A stretch of DNA of 64,000 bases from Bordetella sp. H567. Its GTDB lineage: Bacteria; Pseudomonadota; Gammaproteobacteria; Burkholderiales; Burkholderiaceae_B. Shown here piece by piece: positions 47,055-56,630 of the stretch. The DNA is taken from contig NZ_CP012334.1 in the NCBI RefSeq assembly GCF_001704295.1, positions 1,252,084 through 1,316,083 of the forward strand. Reading direction: 5' to 3'. Position 1 is the first letter of the stretch. Each line of letters begins with the position of its first letter. A program made the translations under genes and the position numbers. The notes beneath the pieces were generated by a model. The model made no database searches. It was not told where the DNA came from and was given only the letters and a program-made list of their open reading frames with translations.

Positions 47055-47210
47055 GTGGACAAGACGGCCCGGCCATTGCCGGCGCCAGGCGCGGCCGGGC
47101 GGAAGGGCCGTCCAGGTACCCGCTGGCGAAGAAAAGGTGGGCTCATCGTAAAATCAGTAGGGCTGACTCGAAAAAATCCCGCAATTTTTACATACCCCAC
47201 GGTTTTCCTC

Positions 47211-48260
47211 ATGACAAATCAACCTTCCGCCCCGCTGACCTACCGCGATGCCGGTGTCGATATCGACGCGGGCGACGCCCTGGTCGACCGCATCAAGCCG
47301 CTGGCGGCCCGCACCATGCGGCCCGGCGTGCTGGCCGGCATAGGCGGCTTCGGCGCGCTGTTCGAAGTCCCCGGGAAATACCGCGAACCCGTGCTGGTGT
47401 CCGGCACGGATGGCGTGGGCACCAAGCTGAAGCTGGCCTTCCAGTGGAACCGGCACGATACCGTGGGCATCGACCTGGTGGCCATGAGCGTGAACGACAT
47501 CCTGGTCCAGGGCGCCGAACCCTTGTTCTTCCTGGACTACTTCGCCTGCGGCAAGCTGGCGGTGGATACCGCCGCCGCCGTGGTCGGCGGCGTGGCCCGC
47601 GGCTGCGAACTGGCGGGCTGCGCGCTGATCGGCGGCGAAACCGCCGAAATGCCGGGCATGTATCCGGACGGCGAATACGACCTGGCCGGATTCGCCGTCG
47701 GCGCGGTCGAAAAATCCGCGATCATCGACGGCAAGTCCATCCGGCCGGGCGACGCCATCCTGGGCCTGGCCTCCAGCGGCGCGCATTCCAACGGCTATTC
47801 GCTGGTCCGCAAGATCCTGGATCGCGCCGGCGCCACGCCGGAACAGGAATTCGACGGGCGGACGCTGGGCGACGCCGTCATGGCCCCCACCCGCATTTAC
47901 GTCAAGCCCGTGCTGGCGGCGCTGGCCCGCCATGGCGCGGCCATCAAGGGCCTGGCTCACATCACCGGCGGCGGCCTGGTCGAGAACGTGCCGCGCATCC
48001 TGCAGGCCGATGTGGCCGCCGTGCTGCATCGTGACGCCTGGCGGATGCCGGCCCTGTTCGATTGGCTGCAGCAGCAGGGCGGCGTGGCGGACGCGGAAAT
48101 GCATCGCGTCTTCAACTGCGGAATCGGCATGGTCATCGTCGTGGACGCGGCGCAGGCCGACGCCGTGGCGGCCACCCTGCGGGAACAGGGCGAAACCGTG
48201 GACCGCATCGGCGAAATCGTTGCCCGCCAGGGCGACGCCCCGCGGACCGTGGTGCGGTAA
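47211..48260 (+). CDS. purM: phosphoribosylformylglycinamidine cyclo-ligase
   Basis: AIR synthetase of purine synthesis. The ATG at 47211 gives 349 residues with the usual N-terminus '[20 protein letters not shown]', the ATP motif '[17 protein letters not shown]', '[20 protein letters not shown]' and '[15 protein letters not shown]'. The frame is open to 47055 but that part lies in the promoter gap. It is divergent from hda. Confidence 0.98.
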   Translation: MTNQPSAPLTYRDAGVDIDAGDALVDRIKPLAARTMRPGVLAGIGGFGALFEVPGKYREPVLVSGTDGVGTKLKLAFQWNRHDTVGIDLVAMSVNDILVQGAEPLFFLDYFACGKLAVDTAAAVVGGVARGCELAGCALIGGETAEMPGMYPDGEYDLAGFAVGAVEKSAIIDGKSIRPGDAILGLASSGAHSNGYSLVRKILDRAGATPEQEFDGRTLGDAVMAPTRIYVKPVLAALARHGAAIKGLAHITGGGLVENVPRILQADVAAVLHRDAWRMPALFDWLQQQGGVADAEMHRVFNCGIGMVIVVDAAQADAVAATLREQGETVDRIGEIVARQGDAPRTVVR

Positions 48261-48341
48261 GGGAAACGCGGCGGGCGAAGGCGCGATGGCGATGCGCGGT
48301 CCGGCACTCCGGTCCTGGCGGTGTGGGGCGGTGGCGCGGGC

Positions 48342-49106
48342 TTACGCGCACGCCTGCGGCCCGGGGAACACGAGGGGGAAGCGCCCCGCCCGGCTCCTCG
48401 AGTAGCGCCCGGCCATCGTTTCCTGGAACGCGACCGCCATCACTTTTATGAAGCGCAGTTTTTTCTCGATGGCGCGGTCATCCATCGCGTCGAGGGCGCT
48501 CCAGTCGGACAGTGCGTCGCAGGCCTGGCGGTTCATCAACCAGGTTCTTCGATAGGGCGCGCCTGTCAGTGCGGCGGAGAGCCGTTCATGGATGCTGTCC
48601 AGCGCGATATTGGCCCCGGCCAGCCGGAACCATGATCCGTCCAGCTGCATTTCAGCGACAAGGGCATCGAGCAGTAATTCTAGGGATCCGGAATCCCTCC
48701 AGTTGCCATACGCCACACGGACTTGCGGTGAAGGCCCTGCCTTATGCCATCGCTCGAGTATGTCGCGGATGATGGGCAATTCGGCATATTTGCCCTGGCC
48801 GGTGCGCAGCTCCGCGAGCGCCTGTTCTTCGACAGGGTAGAGCGGCCCCGCGAGGGTGCCGGTATCCGTGTCGCCCTGATAGTGCCTTATCGGGTGTTTT
48901 GCCCGGAAATCGACCGGCATCGCTACAGGCTCGATCCCGGCGGCTTCGGGCGTGGGCCGATAGGGCGTGAACGAGGCGAAAGAAGCGCCGGCGCCGGTAT
49001 CCCCGGCTTTTCGCGATGCATGGACCGGAGCGGGCAAAGGTGCAAATGGCGGGTCGGGAAGCAAAGACGGACAGGCTGGCGCGGAAGCGGTGCTGGGAAC
49101 TTTCAT
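48342..49106 (-). CDS. hypothetical protein, orphan
   Basis: I do not recognise this protein. The ATG at 49106 has an AGAAGG ribosome site 3 bases before it, giving 254 residues; the frame is open to 49223. The first 80 residues are rich in Pro, Ala and Ser without a Sec signal. The rest is mixed alpha/beta with many Trp and Arg ('RVAYGNWRDSGSLELLLDAL', 'GAPYRRTWLMNRQACDALSD'). No membrane segment, Cys cluster or known motif is visible. Base composition is somewhat lower in GC than its neighbours. It sits between purM and miaA, with a 25-base tandem repeat upstream. A secreted or acquired protein is possible; the gene itself is fairly likely from its length and codon pattern. Confidence 0.6.
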   Translation of the reverse strand: MKVPSTASAPACPSLLPDPPFAPLPAPVHASRKAGDTGAGASFASFTPYRPTPEAAGIEPVAMPVDFRAKHPIRHYQGDTDTGTLAGPLYPVEEQALAELRTGQGKYAELPIIRDILERWHKAGPSPQVRVAYGNWRDSGSLELLLDALVAEMQLDGSWFRLAGANIALDSIHERLSAALTGAPYRRTWLMNRQACDALSDWSALDAMDDRAIEKKLRFIKVMAVAFQETMAGRYSRSRAGRFPLVFPGPQACA

Positions 49107-49174
49107 GGCCCTTCTCATTGCGATGTACGGCAGACCGCGTTTTGTGTCCGGATGAGGGTGGGCGGGTTCCCTTT

Positions 49175-49224
49175 CGGGCGCTGTCGGTCGGCACGCAAGC
49201 GGGCGCTGTCCGCCGGCACGCAAG
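49175..49224. repeat. two tandem copies of a 25-base repeat
   Basis: CGGGCGCTGTCGGTCGGCACGCAAG at 49175-49199 is followed directly by a second copy at 49200-49224 differing at two positions (shown here as a full unit of 25 only by coordinates: core GGCACGCAAG in both). It lies in the 209-base gap upstream of the orphan gene and downstream of miaA. It may be an operator pair or a slippage product. Confidence 0.65.
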
Positions 49225-49315
49225 CGGACTTACACCGAATGCAATAGTGGCCCGTCCGGCAGACCGCCCAGGATCCGTGCGTCGAATCAGCCGCCGCGCA
49301 CGGCAGGGTGCCCGG

Positions 49316-50284
49316 TCAGCCCGGCAGGCCGTTCCACGCCTTCAGGATCTCGGCGCCGGCATCCGCCACCCGGTCCACGGCGTCCGCGGACAGGCAATCG
49401 ACGACGATGCGGTCCGGCTGCGCCCGCAGCCAGGTCAATTGCCGCTTGGCCAGCTGGCGGGTAGCGGCAATGCCCTGTTCGCGGGCAGTTGAAAGGTCGG
49501 TCTCGCCATCCAGGAAGGTCCATAGCTGGCGGTAACCCACGCAGCGCATCGAAGGCATACCCGCGTGCAGGTCACCCCGCGCGCGCAGCGTGCGCACCTC
49601 GTCCACCAGGCCCTGTTCCAGCATGAGGTCGAACCGCTGGGCGATGCGCGCATGCAGCGCCGCGCGATCCGTGGGCTCCAGGCTGATCGTCACGTAGCGG
49701 TGTGCGTCTTCGGTGGTTTGCTGGCGCGGCTCGGTCGAGCGCCGCAGCAGGGCGGACATCGGTTGTCCGCTGACGATGCAGACTTCCAGCGCGCGCTGGA
49801 TGCGCTGGCTGTCATTGGGTTTCAGCCTTGACGCGGTGGCAGGGTCCAGCCGCGCCAGTTCGGCGTGCATGGCCGGCCAGCCTATATCGGCCGCGCGGGC
49901 TTCCAGCGAGGCGCGTAGCGCCGGGTCGGCCGACGGCAGATCGTCCAGTCCCTCGCGCAAGGCCTTGAAGTACAGCATGGTGCCGCCCGCCAGCAGGGGT
50001 ACGTGGCCGCGGCCATGGATTTCGTCGATCAGCCGCAGCGCATCGGCGCGGAATTCCGCGGCCGAATACGCCTGCGCGGGGTCGCGAATGTCCAGGAGGT
50101 GCTGCGGCACGCGCGCGCGTTCCTCGGCGCCGGGCTTCGCCGTGCCGATGTCCATGCCGCGATAGATGGTGGCCGAATCGACGTTCACGATCTCCAGCGG
50201 CCATCGCTGGGCGAGCGCGAGCGTGGCGGCGCTCTTGCCGGCCGCGGTGGGGCCGGTCAGGCAAAGAATGGGTCGCGCCGTCAT
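49316..50284 (-). CDS. miaA: tRNA dimethylallyltransferase MiaA
   Basis: Adds the isopentenyl group to A37 of tRNAs reading UNN codons. The 322 residues have the P-loop '[18 protein letters not shown]' (residues 9-26), the substrate loop '[19 protein letters not shown]', '[20 protein letters not shown]' and the tRNA-contacting '[16 protein letters not shown]'. The usual QVYR is VDSATIYRG here (Ser-Ala-Thr-Ile-Tyr-Arg), a minor variant. It is 24 bases behind mutL, the standard mutL-miaA pair. Confidence 0.97.
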   Translation of the reverse strand: MTARPILCLTGPTAAGKSAATLALAQRWPLEIVNVDSATIYRGMDIGTAKPGAEERARVPQHLLDIRDPAQAYSAAEFRADALRLIDEIHGRGHVPLLAGGTMLYFKALREGLDDLPSADPALRASLEARAADIGWPAMHAELARLDPATASRLKPNDSQRIQRALEVCIVSGQPMSALLRRSTEPRQQTTEDAHRYVTISLEPTDRAALHARIAQRFDLMLEQGLVDEVRTLRARGDLHAGMPSMRCVGYRQLWTFLDGETDLSTAREQGIAATRQLAKRQLTWLRAQPDRIVVDCLSADAVDRVADAGAEILKAWNGLPG

Positions 50285-50308
50285 GCCTGGGCGTGGCTCT
50301 TCATGGGG

Positions 50309-52312
50309 TTATTGGCCGCGCAGGAACAGGCGGTCCAGCTCGGATACCGACCATTGCACCCACGTGGGCCGGCCATGATTGCACTGGTCCGCGCGTTCGG
50401 TGGCCTCCATGCGGCGTAGCAGGGCGTTCATTTCCTCGAGGGTCAGGCGGCGATTGGCACGCACCGAGCCGTGGCAGGCCATGGTGGAGAGCAGTTCGTT
50501 GCGCTGTTCCGTCAGCAGGCGGGATACGCCCACCGTGGCCAGGTCGCGCAGCAGCGCCCGCGCCAGCGATTCCACGTCGCCCCGCGCCAGCAGCGCGGGC
50601 ACGGAGCGCACGGCGATGGACGCCGGCCCCGCGGGCCGCATGCGGAATCCCAGTTCTTCCAGCTGCGCTTCGCATTCCTCGACCAGCGCGACGTCTTTTT
50701 CCTGCGCGTTGAACACCACCGGCACCAGCAGGTCCTGGCGCGGCATACTGCGCGCGTCCAGCGCGGATTTCAGCTGCTCGTAGACGACGCGTTCGTGGGC
50801 GGCGTGCATATCGACGAGGACGAGGCCGCGCTTGTTCTGCGCCAGGATGTAGATGCCGTGCAACTGGCCCAGCGCCATGCCCAGCGGGTGGTCCTCGTCG
50901 TCGGGCAGTGCGGCATTGCCCGCCGACGGTTCGCGCAGGGGCATGGCGGACGGGCCGCCTGCGGCCCCCGCCAGCGCAGCGGCATAGTCCACCACGGCCG
51001 GCGGCGCGGCGCTTTCACCGCTGCCCCGCGCGGGGTCTTGCATGGCATGGCCGGATCCGTCCTCCAGCGGACGGTACAGGCTTTGCCAGTCGCCGGCGCC
51101 GCCCGTCGCCGGGCCGCCTTGCAGCCGGAAGGGCACTTGCGTATGCGGCCTGGGCGCCGGGAAGGCGGGATGGAGGGGGCGGTATGTCGACGCCGGCGCG
51201 GCGCCGCCTCCCGGCGGGTGGGCGCTGCCGGCGCGGAAACCGTCGCCGCCGTCCGCCGCGCCGGGGCCGGTGTCGGGGCGGTCCGGCATATCGGCGTTGA
51301 CCGATCCCGCGAAGACGCTTTGCCCGCCGGTCTGGGCCAGCGCGTCGGAGACGGCCTGGGAAACGAAGCGGTGGACCGCGCCGCTATCGCGAAAACGCAC
51401 CTCGTGCTTGGCCGGATGCACGTTGACGTCGACCGCCGCCGGATCGATCTCCAGGAACAGGACATAGGCCGGCTGCCGGTCGCCATGCAGGACGTCGGCA
51501 TAGGCACTGCGCAGGGCATGGCTGACGGTGCGATCGCGCACGTAGCGTCCGTTGACGTACAGGTATTGGCGGTCCGCTCGGGCGCGTGCGGCGGTGGGCC
51601 GGGTGATCATGCCGGTCAGCGCGACTGGACCGATGGCACGATCGACCAGCACGCCCTGGTCGGCGAACTCCGCGCCCAGCACATCGCGGATGCGCTGCGG
51701 CGCATCGGCGGGCAGCCATTGGCGATGCGCCCGGTCGTGATGAAACAGCCGGAAGGCGATGCCCGGATGCGCCATGGCGATGCGCTCCATGGCATCCAGG
51801 CAATGGCCGAACTCCGTCGCCTCGGCGCGCAGGAATTTGCGGCGCGCCGGCACGGCATCGAACAGCTGCCGCACGTCCACGGTGGTGCCGGGCGGTCCGG
51901 ACGCCGGCGCGATCTCGCCGCTACCGGCATCGATCTGCGAGGCGTGCGCGTCGTCGCGCGTCCGTGAAATCAACGTCAAACGCGCGACCGATGCGATGGA
52001 CGCCAGCGCTTCGCCGCGAAACCCCATGGACCCCACGGCTTCCAGTTCGTCCAGCGTGGCGATCTTGCTGGTCGCGTGGCGGCGCAGGGCCAGGGGCAGT
52101 TCGTCGGGCGGGATGCCGCCGCCGTCGTCGGTGACCGCGATGCGGCGGATGCCGCCGCCTTCGAGCCTGACTTCGATGGCCCTTGCCCCGGCGTCGATCG
52201 CGTTCTCCAGCAGTTCCTTCAGGACGGACGCCGGGCGCTCGATGACCTCGCCGGCGGCGATCTGGCTGATCAAGAGGTCGGGAAGGGCGGCGATGGGGCG
52301 GCGATCGGACAT
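50309..52312 (-). CDS. mutL: DNA mismatch repair protein MutL
   Basis: Couples mismatch recognition by MutS to strand removal. The ATG at 52312 gives 667 residues: GHKL ATPase motifs '[15 protein letters not shown]', '[11 protein letters not shown]' and '[16 protein letters not shown]', a long Pro/Gly/Ala-rich linker (about 345-475), and the C-terminal dimer domain. The endonuclease motif D[QM]HA-x2-E-x4-E is present as '[12 protein letters not shown]', with supporting '[13 protein letters not shown]' and '[12 protein letters not shown]'. So this MutL should nick DNA itself, as expected where MutH is lacking. Confidence 0.97.
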   Translation of the reverse strand: MSDRRPIAALPDLLISQIAAGEVIERPASVLKELLENAIDAGARAIEVRLEGGGIRRIAVTDDGGGIPPDELPLALRRHATSKIATLDELEAVGSMGFRGEALASIASVARLTLISRTRDDAHASQIDAGSGEIAPASGPPGTTVDVRQLFDAVPARRKFLRAEATEFGHCLDAMERIAMAHPGIAFRLFHHDRAHRQWLPADAPQRIRDVLGAEFADQGVLVDRAIGPVALTGMITRPTAARARADRQYLYVNGRYVRDRTVSHALRSAYADVLHGDRQPAYVLFLEIDPAAVDVNVHPAKHEVRFRDSGAVHRFVSQAVSDALAQTGGQSVFAGSVNADMPDRPDTGPGAADGGDGFRAGSAHPPGGGAAPASTYRPLHPAFPAPRPHTQVPFRLQGGPATGGAGDWQSLYRPLEDGSGHAMQDPARGSGESAAPPAVVDYAAALAGAAGGPSAMPLREPSAGNAALPDDEDHPLGMALGQLHGIYILAQNKRGLVLVDMHAAHERVVYEQLKSALDARSMPRQDLLVPVVFNAQEKDVALVEECEAQLEELGFRMRPAGPASIAVRSVPALLARGDVESLARALLRDLATVGVSRLLTEQRNELLSTMACHGSVRANRRLTLEEMNALLRRMEATERADQCNHGRPTWVQWSVSELDRLFLRGQ

Positions 52313-52409
52313 GGACGGGGAATGACTAGGGTTTGCGATCGATTTTAGCCCTGGTGCCCGGTCGGCTATAGTCGCGGGCTGGCCCACCCTCCTTACTGAT
52401 TCCCCTGGC

Positions 52410-53069
52410 ATGCTCGATTTACTCAATATGGTGTTGCACATCGACCAGACTCTGGGAGTCTGGGTCGCCCAGTACGGCTCCTGGGTCTACCTGGTGCTGT
52501 TCCTGATCGTGTTTGGAGAAACGGGCTTCGTGGTCCTGCCTTTCCTGCCGGGCGATTCGCTGCTGTTCATCGCCGGTGCGTTCGGGGCCTCCGGCCATAT
52601 CGACCCCATGCTGCTTGCCGTGCTGCTGATCATCGCGGCAATCACCGGCAACACCTTGAACTATGCGATCGGCCGCTACATCGGGCCTCGGGTTTTTTCC
52701 ATGAACGTGCGCTTCCTGGATCGCTCGGCGCTGATGCGCACCCATGCCTTCTACGAAAAGCACGGCGGCAAGACCATCGTCCTGTCGCGCTTCATCCCGC
52801 TGGTACGCACCTTCGCGCCCTTCGTGGCCGGTGTCGCGGAGATGAGCGTGGCGCGTTTCCAGCTGTTCAATATCAGCGGGGCGGTCCTGTGGGTGGGCAG
52901 CCTGGTGACGGCCGGTTATTTCTTCGGCAACATCCCGATGGTCAAGGAACGCCTGAACCTGATCGTGCTGATCGGGCTGGGGGCGGCCATACTGCCGCTG
53001 GTCCTGGCCGGTTTGTGGAAGATCGTCCGCCGCCGGCATGGCAGCACGACGCATATTCCCAAGCATTGA
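52410..53069 (+). CDS. DedA-family inner-membrane protein
   Basis: 219 residues with four to five hydrophobic segments and the family motifs '[15 protein letters not shown]', '[17 protein letters not shown]' and '[20 protein letters not shown]'. DedA proteins are proton-driven membrane proteins; some flip phospholipids or undecaprenyl phosphate and are needed for envelope integrity. It is divergent from mutL and convergent with amiC. The precise substrate of this copy is not known. Confidence 0.93.
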   Translation: MLDLLNMVLHIDQTLGVWVAQYGSWVYLVLFLIVFGETGFVVLPFLPGDSLLFIAGAFGASGHIDPMLLAVLLIIAAITGNTLNYAIGRYIGPRVFSMNVRFLDRSALMRTHAFYEKHGGKTIVLSRFIPLVRTFAPFVAGVAEMSVARFQLFNISGAVLWVGSLVTAGYFFGNIPMVKERLNLIVLIGLGAAILPLVLAGLWKIVRRRHGSTTHIPKH

Positions 53070-53108
53070 ACACGGCGCCGGCTTGCCCGCGGGGCGCCGG
53101 CTCGATCG

Positions 53109-54491
53109 TCAGCTGACGTCGCCCACCCGCGCCAGCGGCGGATTGGTGGTCAGGTAGCGCTGGATGCCGGTGAACATCGCCAGCGCCAGCTTGTCCTGGT
53201 GCGCGGACGATTTCAACAGCGCTTCTTCATTGGGATTGCTGATGAAGGCGGTTTCCACCAGGATGGAAGGGATGTCCGGCGCCTTCAGCACGGCGAAGCC
53301 GGCCTGTTCGACGTCGTCCTTGTGCAGCCGGTTGATCTTCTTGATCTCTTCCAGCAGCACGCTGCCCAGTTTCAGCGAATCGTGGATCTGCGCCGAGGTG
53401 GAAAGGTCCAGCAGCACTTTGGCCACTTGCTCGTCGTGCGAGCCCAGGTTGACCCCGCCGATCAGGTCCGCGGCATTTTCCTTGTTGGCCATCCAGCGCG
53501 CGGCCGCGCTGGACGCGCCGCGCTGGGACAGGGCGAACACCGAGGAACCGCTTGCGCTGGGCTTGATCCACGCGTCCGCGTGGATGGATACGAACAGATC
53601 GGCGCGTACGCGCCGCGCCTTTTGCACGCGCACGTGCAGCGGCACGAAATAATCATCGTCGCGCGTCAGGTAGGCGCGCATGTTCGGTTGCGCGTCGATC
53701 AGCGTCTTCAGGCGATGCGCGATGCGCAGCACCACGTCTTTTTCCCGCAGGCCGGTCTGGCCACTGGCGCCCGGGTCCTCGCCGCCATGGCCGGGATCCA
53801 GCGCGATGGTCAGCATGCGCTTGCGGCCGCTCAATTTGGGCGAGGGTTCGGAAGGACGTGGCAAGGCCACCGTGGGCGGCGTATTGGGCAGCGGCGCCGG
53901 CGGCGGAATGGTGGCGGTCGCGGGCCCCGGCGGATTGCGCGAGATGTCTTCCAGGATGCGCGCGAGCGGGTCGTCGACATCCGGTCCGGCGGGTTTTTTC
54001 AGTATCGCCATCAAGGGGTCTTGCGCCACCTTGGGGTACAGGTCCAGCACCAGGCGGTACTGGTAGTCCGCCACCGGCTTCAGCGTGAAGATCTGCGGCG
54101 CCACGGCTTGCTTCAGATCGAAGACCAGGCGCACGACGTTGGGGCGGTTCTGCGCGATGCGCAGCGAACGGATATACGGATCGTCGCGGCGGATCCTGGC
54201 CGCCAGGTCGTTCAGGGACTGGCTCATGGACAATCCCTGGATATCGACCACGAGGCGGTCAGGATTTTCCAGGGTGAATTGTTCCGCCTTGAGTTCGCTG
54301 TCCAGTTCCAGCGTGACGCGCGTGTATTCGTCCGCGGGCCAGGTGCGTACCGCCAGTATCGTGGCGGCCCGCGCCAGGCGGGGAATGACGGGCAGGACGA
54401 GCAGCGTGGCCGCGGCGCCGATCAGGCGTCGCCGGGAGACGGCGCGCCGGGAGACCGGGGCGCCTGGAGGGGGACAATCGCGTTCAGCCAT
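53109..54491 (-). CDS. amiC: N-acetylmuramoyl-L-alanine amidase AmiC type (Tat-exported)
   Basis: Cleaves peptide stems from septal peptidoglycan during cell separation. The 460 residues start with a twin-arginine signal ('AVSRRRLIGAAATLLVLPVI', then a cleavage-type 'ARA'), followed by an AMIN domain (about 45-165) that targets the septum, a Pro-rich linker, and the Amidase_3 zinc domain (about 225-450). That domain shows 'IALDPGHGGEDPGASGQTGL', 'SIHADAW' and 'ILVETAFISNPNEEALL'. The start codon lies 70 bases inside tsaE, so the signal peptide region is double-coded. A candidate promoter inside tsaE (54703-54732) could drive it alone. Confidence 0.96.
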   Translation of the reverse strand: MAERDCPPPGAPVSRRAVSRRRLIGAAATLLVLPVIPRLARAATILAVRTWPADEYTRVTLELDSELKAEQFTLENPDRLVVDIQGLSMSQSLNDLAARIRRDDPYIRSLRIAQNRPNVVRLVFDLKQAVAPQIFTLKPVADYQYRLVLDLYPKVAQDPLMAILKKPAGPDVDDPLARILEDISRNPPGPATATIPPPAPLPNTPPTVALPRPSEPSPKLSGRKRMLTIALDPGHGGEDPGASGQTGLREKDVVLRIAHRLKTLIDAQPNMRAYLTRDDDYFVPLHVRVQKARRVRADLFVSIHADAWIKPSASGSSVFALSQRGASSAAARWMANKENAADLIGGVNLGSHDEQVAKVLLDLSTSAQIHDSLKLGSVLLEEIKKINRLHKDDVEQAGFAVLKAPDIPSILVETAFISNPNEEALLKSSAHQDKLALAMFTGIQRYLTTNPPLARVGDVS

Positions 54492-54958
54492 AGTTGTCCT
54501 CGAGCGGTATGCGCGGTCAATGTGGCATCCCGTCCTTGCCCGGCGTAGGCCAGGTCAATGTGCAGATCGGGTGGGGGTAAAAGGCCCCCCGCCCGTTCCG
54601 GCCATTCGATCAAGACGACCACATCATCCCGCAGTAAATCGCGGAATCCTGCGTCCAGCCACTCGCGTGGATCGCTAAATCTATAAAAATCAAAGTGATA
54701 GAAGTATAAGTTAGAAACTTTATAGGATTCAAGCAGCGCATAACTTGGGCTTTTGATCCGGCCCTTAATGCCGCTTTCCCGCAACAAGGCGCGTACGAAG
54801 GCGGTTTTCCCCGCCCCCAGGTCCCCGGAAAGGTGGATGCGGCCCCCCGGCGCCGCGGTGCCGGCCGCGCCGTTCAGCAGGGGCGCGACGCGACGCGCCA
54901 GGTCGTCGGTGGCGCGGTCGTCGGGCAAATGCAGGGTCAGGCTGCTGAGGGCGGACAT
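54422..54958 (-). CDS. tsaE: tRNA threonylcarbamoyladenosine biosynthesis protein TsaE
   Basis: The ATPase that works with TsaB and TsaD to form t6A37 in ANN-decoding tRNAs. The ATG at 54958 gives 178 residues with the P-loop 'LSGDLGAGKTAFVRALL' (Walker A at 45-52), 'KSPSYALLESYKVSNLYFYH' and the Walker B/aromatic 'HFDFYRFSDPREW', then 'VLIEWPERAGGLLP'. The codons for the segment from ESYK to SDP are extremely AT-rich (TTA, AGA, GTT, TCT, AAA): 25% GC over 60 bases in a genome near two-thirds GC. It overlaps amiC by 70 bases and is divergent from fumC. Confidence 0.95.
   Translation of the reverse strand: MSALSSLTLHLPDDRATDDLARRVAPLLNGAAGTAAPGGRIHLSGDLGAGKTAFVRALLRESGIKGRIKSPSYALLESYKVSNLYFYHFDFYRFSDPREWLDAGFRDLLRDDVVVLIEWPERAGGLLPPPDLHIDLAYAGQGRDATLTAHTARGQLWLNAIVPLQAPRSPGAPSPGDA
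54703..54732 (-). promoter_or_regulatory. candidate internal sigma-70 promoter inside tsaE, reading into amiC
   Basis: On the minus strand TTGAAT (54727-54732) and TATACT (54703-54708) are 18 bases apart, four and five of six consensus bases. They lie within the 25% GC patch of tsaE, about 210 bases before the amiC start. The position would give amiC transcription independent of tsaE. Confidence 0.45.
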
Positions 54959-55040
54959 GACGCGGGTCGAGTGGTAAAAACAGGGGATTATAGAAACCGC
55001 CGGCGCGTGCCGCGCAGGCGAACCAAGGAGCCGCATCGCC

Positions 55041-56438
55041 ATGAAGACCCGCACCGAGAAAGACACCTTCGGCCCCATCGACGTCCCCGCCGATCATCTC
55101 TGGGGCGCGCAGACGCAGCGATCGCTGCAGTTCTTCGCCATCTCCACGGAGAAGATGCCGGTGCCCCTGGTCGATGCGATGGCGCGGCTGAAGAAGGCGG
55201 CAGCGCAGGTCAATGCCCAGCTCGGCGAACTGGACCGGGGCATCGCCGATGCCATCGTACAGGCAGCCGACGAAGTCATCGCCGGCAAGTGGCCCAACGA
55301 ATTTCCCCTGTCGGTGTGGCAGACGGGGTCGGGCACGCAAAGCAATATGAACATGAACGAAGTGCTGGCGAACCGCGCGTCGGAAATCCTGGGCGGTGAA
55401 CGCGGCGAAGGCCGCAAGGTGCATCCGAACGACCACGTGAACCGCGGCCAGTCGTCCAACGACACGTTCCCCACCGCCATGCACGTCGCGGCCGCGGTGC
55501 AAGTGGAACAGCATCTGTTGCCTGCGCTGAAGGCGCTGCGCGCCACGATGGCGGAAAAGAGCGCCGCGTTCTACGACATCGTCAAGATCGGCCGCACGCA
55601 CTTGCAGGACGCGACGCCGCTGACGCTGGGGCAGGAGTTCTCAGGCCACGTCGCGCAGCTCGATCTGTCCGAACAGCAGATACGCGCGGCGCTGCCCGGC
55701 CTGCACCAGTTGGCGATCGGCGGCACGGCGGTCGGCACCGGCCTGAACGCGCATCCGGAATTCAGCGCGCGCGTGTCGGCCCAGCTCGCGCACGATACCG
55801 GCGCGGCCTTCGTGTCGGCGCCGAACAAATTCCAGGCGCTCGCCTCGCACGAGGGCTTGCTGTTCATGCACGGCGCGCTCAAGACGCTGGCCGCGGGCCT
55901 GATCAAGCTGGCCAACGACGTGCGGTGGCTGGCCAGCGGTCCGCGCTCAGGCCTGGGAGAAATCAGCATTCCTGAAAACGAGCCGGGCAGTTCCATCATG
56001 CCGGGCAAGGTGAATCCCACGCAGTGCGAGGCGATCACCATGCTGGGCGCCCAGGTGCTGGGCAATGACGTGGCGATCAATATCGGCGGCGCCAGCGGCA
56101 ATTTCGAGCTCAACGTCTTCAAGCCGCTGCTCATACACAACTTCCTGCAGTCGGTGCGCCTGCTCGCCGACGGCATGAACAGTTTCAACGCGCATTGCGC
56201 CAAGGGCATCGAGCCCAACCGCGAGCGCATCGCCGAACTGGTGGACCGGTCGCTGATGCTGGTGACGGCGCTGAATCCCCACATCGGCTATGACAAGGCC
56301 GCGCAGATCGCCAAGAAGGCGCACAAGGAGAACCTGTCGTTGAAGGAAGCCGCGCTGCAGCTTGGCCATGTCACCGACGCCCAGTTCCAGCAATGGGTCG
56401 TGCCCGCCGACATGACCAACGCCGTGCGCAAACCGTAA
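55041..56438 (+). CDS. fumC: fumarate hydratase, class II
   Basis: Iron-free, oxygen-stable tetrameric fumarase of the aspartase/fumarase superfamily. The 465 residues show '[15 protein letters not shown]', '[20 protein letters not shown]', '[20 protein letters not shown]', '[17 protein letters not shown]' and the signature '[16 protein letters not shown]' with the catalytic Ser. The ribosome site AAGGAG lies 10 bases before the ATG. It is divergent from tsaE. Confidence 0.98.
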   Translation: MKTRTEKDTFGPIDVPADHLWGAQTQRSLQFFAISTEKMPVPLVDAMARLKKAAAQVNAQLGELDRGIADAIVQAADEVIAGKWPNEFPLSVWQTGSGTQSNMNMNEVLANRASEILGGERGEGRKVHPNDHVNRGQSSNDTFPTAMHVAAAVQVEQHLLPALKALRATMAEKSAAFYDIVKIGRTHLQDATPLTLGQEFSGHVAQLDLSEQQIRAALPGLHQLAIGGTAVGTGLNAHPEFSARVSAQLAHDTGAAFVSAPNKFQALASHEGLLFMHGALKTLAAGLIKLANDVRWLASGPRSGLGEISIPENEPGSSIMPGKVNPTQCEAITMLGAQVLGNDVAINIGGASGNFELNVFKPLLIHNFLQSVRLLADGMNSFNAHCAKGIEPNRERIAELVDRSLMLVTALNPHIGYDKAAQIAKKAHKENLSLKEAALQLGHVTDAQFQQWVVPADMTNAVRKP

Positions 56439-56630
56439 TTGCCGGCATTCGGGTTTCGCAAGTCCGCGGTCGCGGGACCAAGGGCTTGCCCCGGTACCTC
56501 GTGTAAAAAAATGCTGCTATCCTGCGCGGTCGTGCAGGAGCGTGCACCTGCCCATGAGGCGAAGGAATGCACGCCCGCAGCCAAATCAGCCCGCAAAGGG
56601 CGGGTTGAAGAACATACAGGAGATCAGTCC

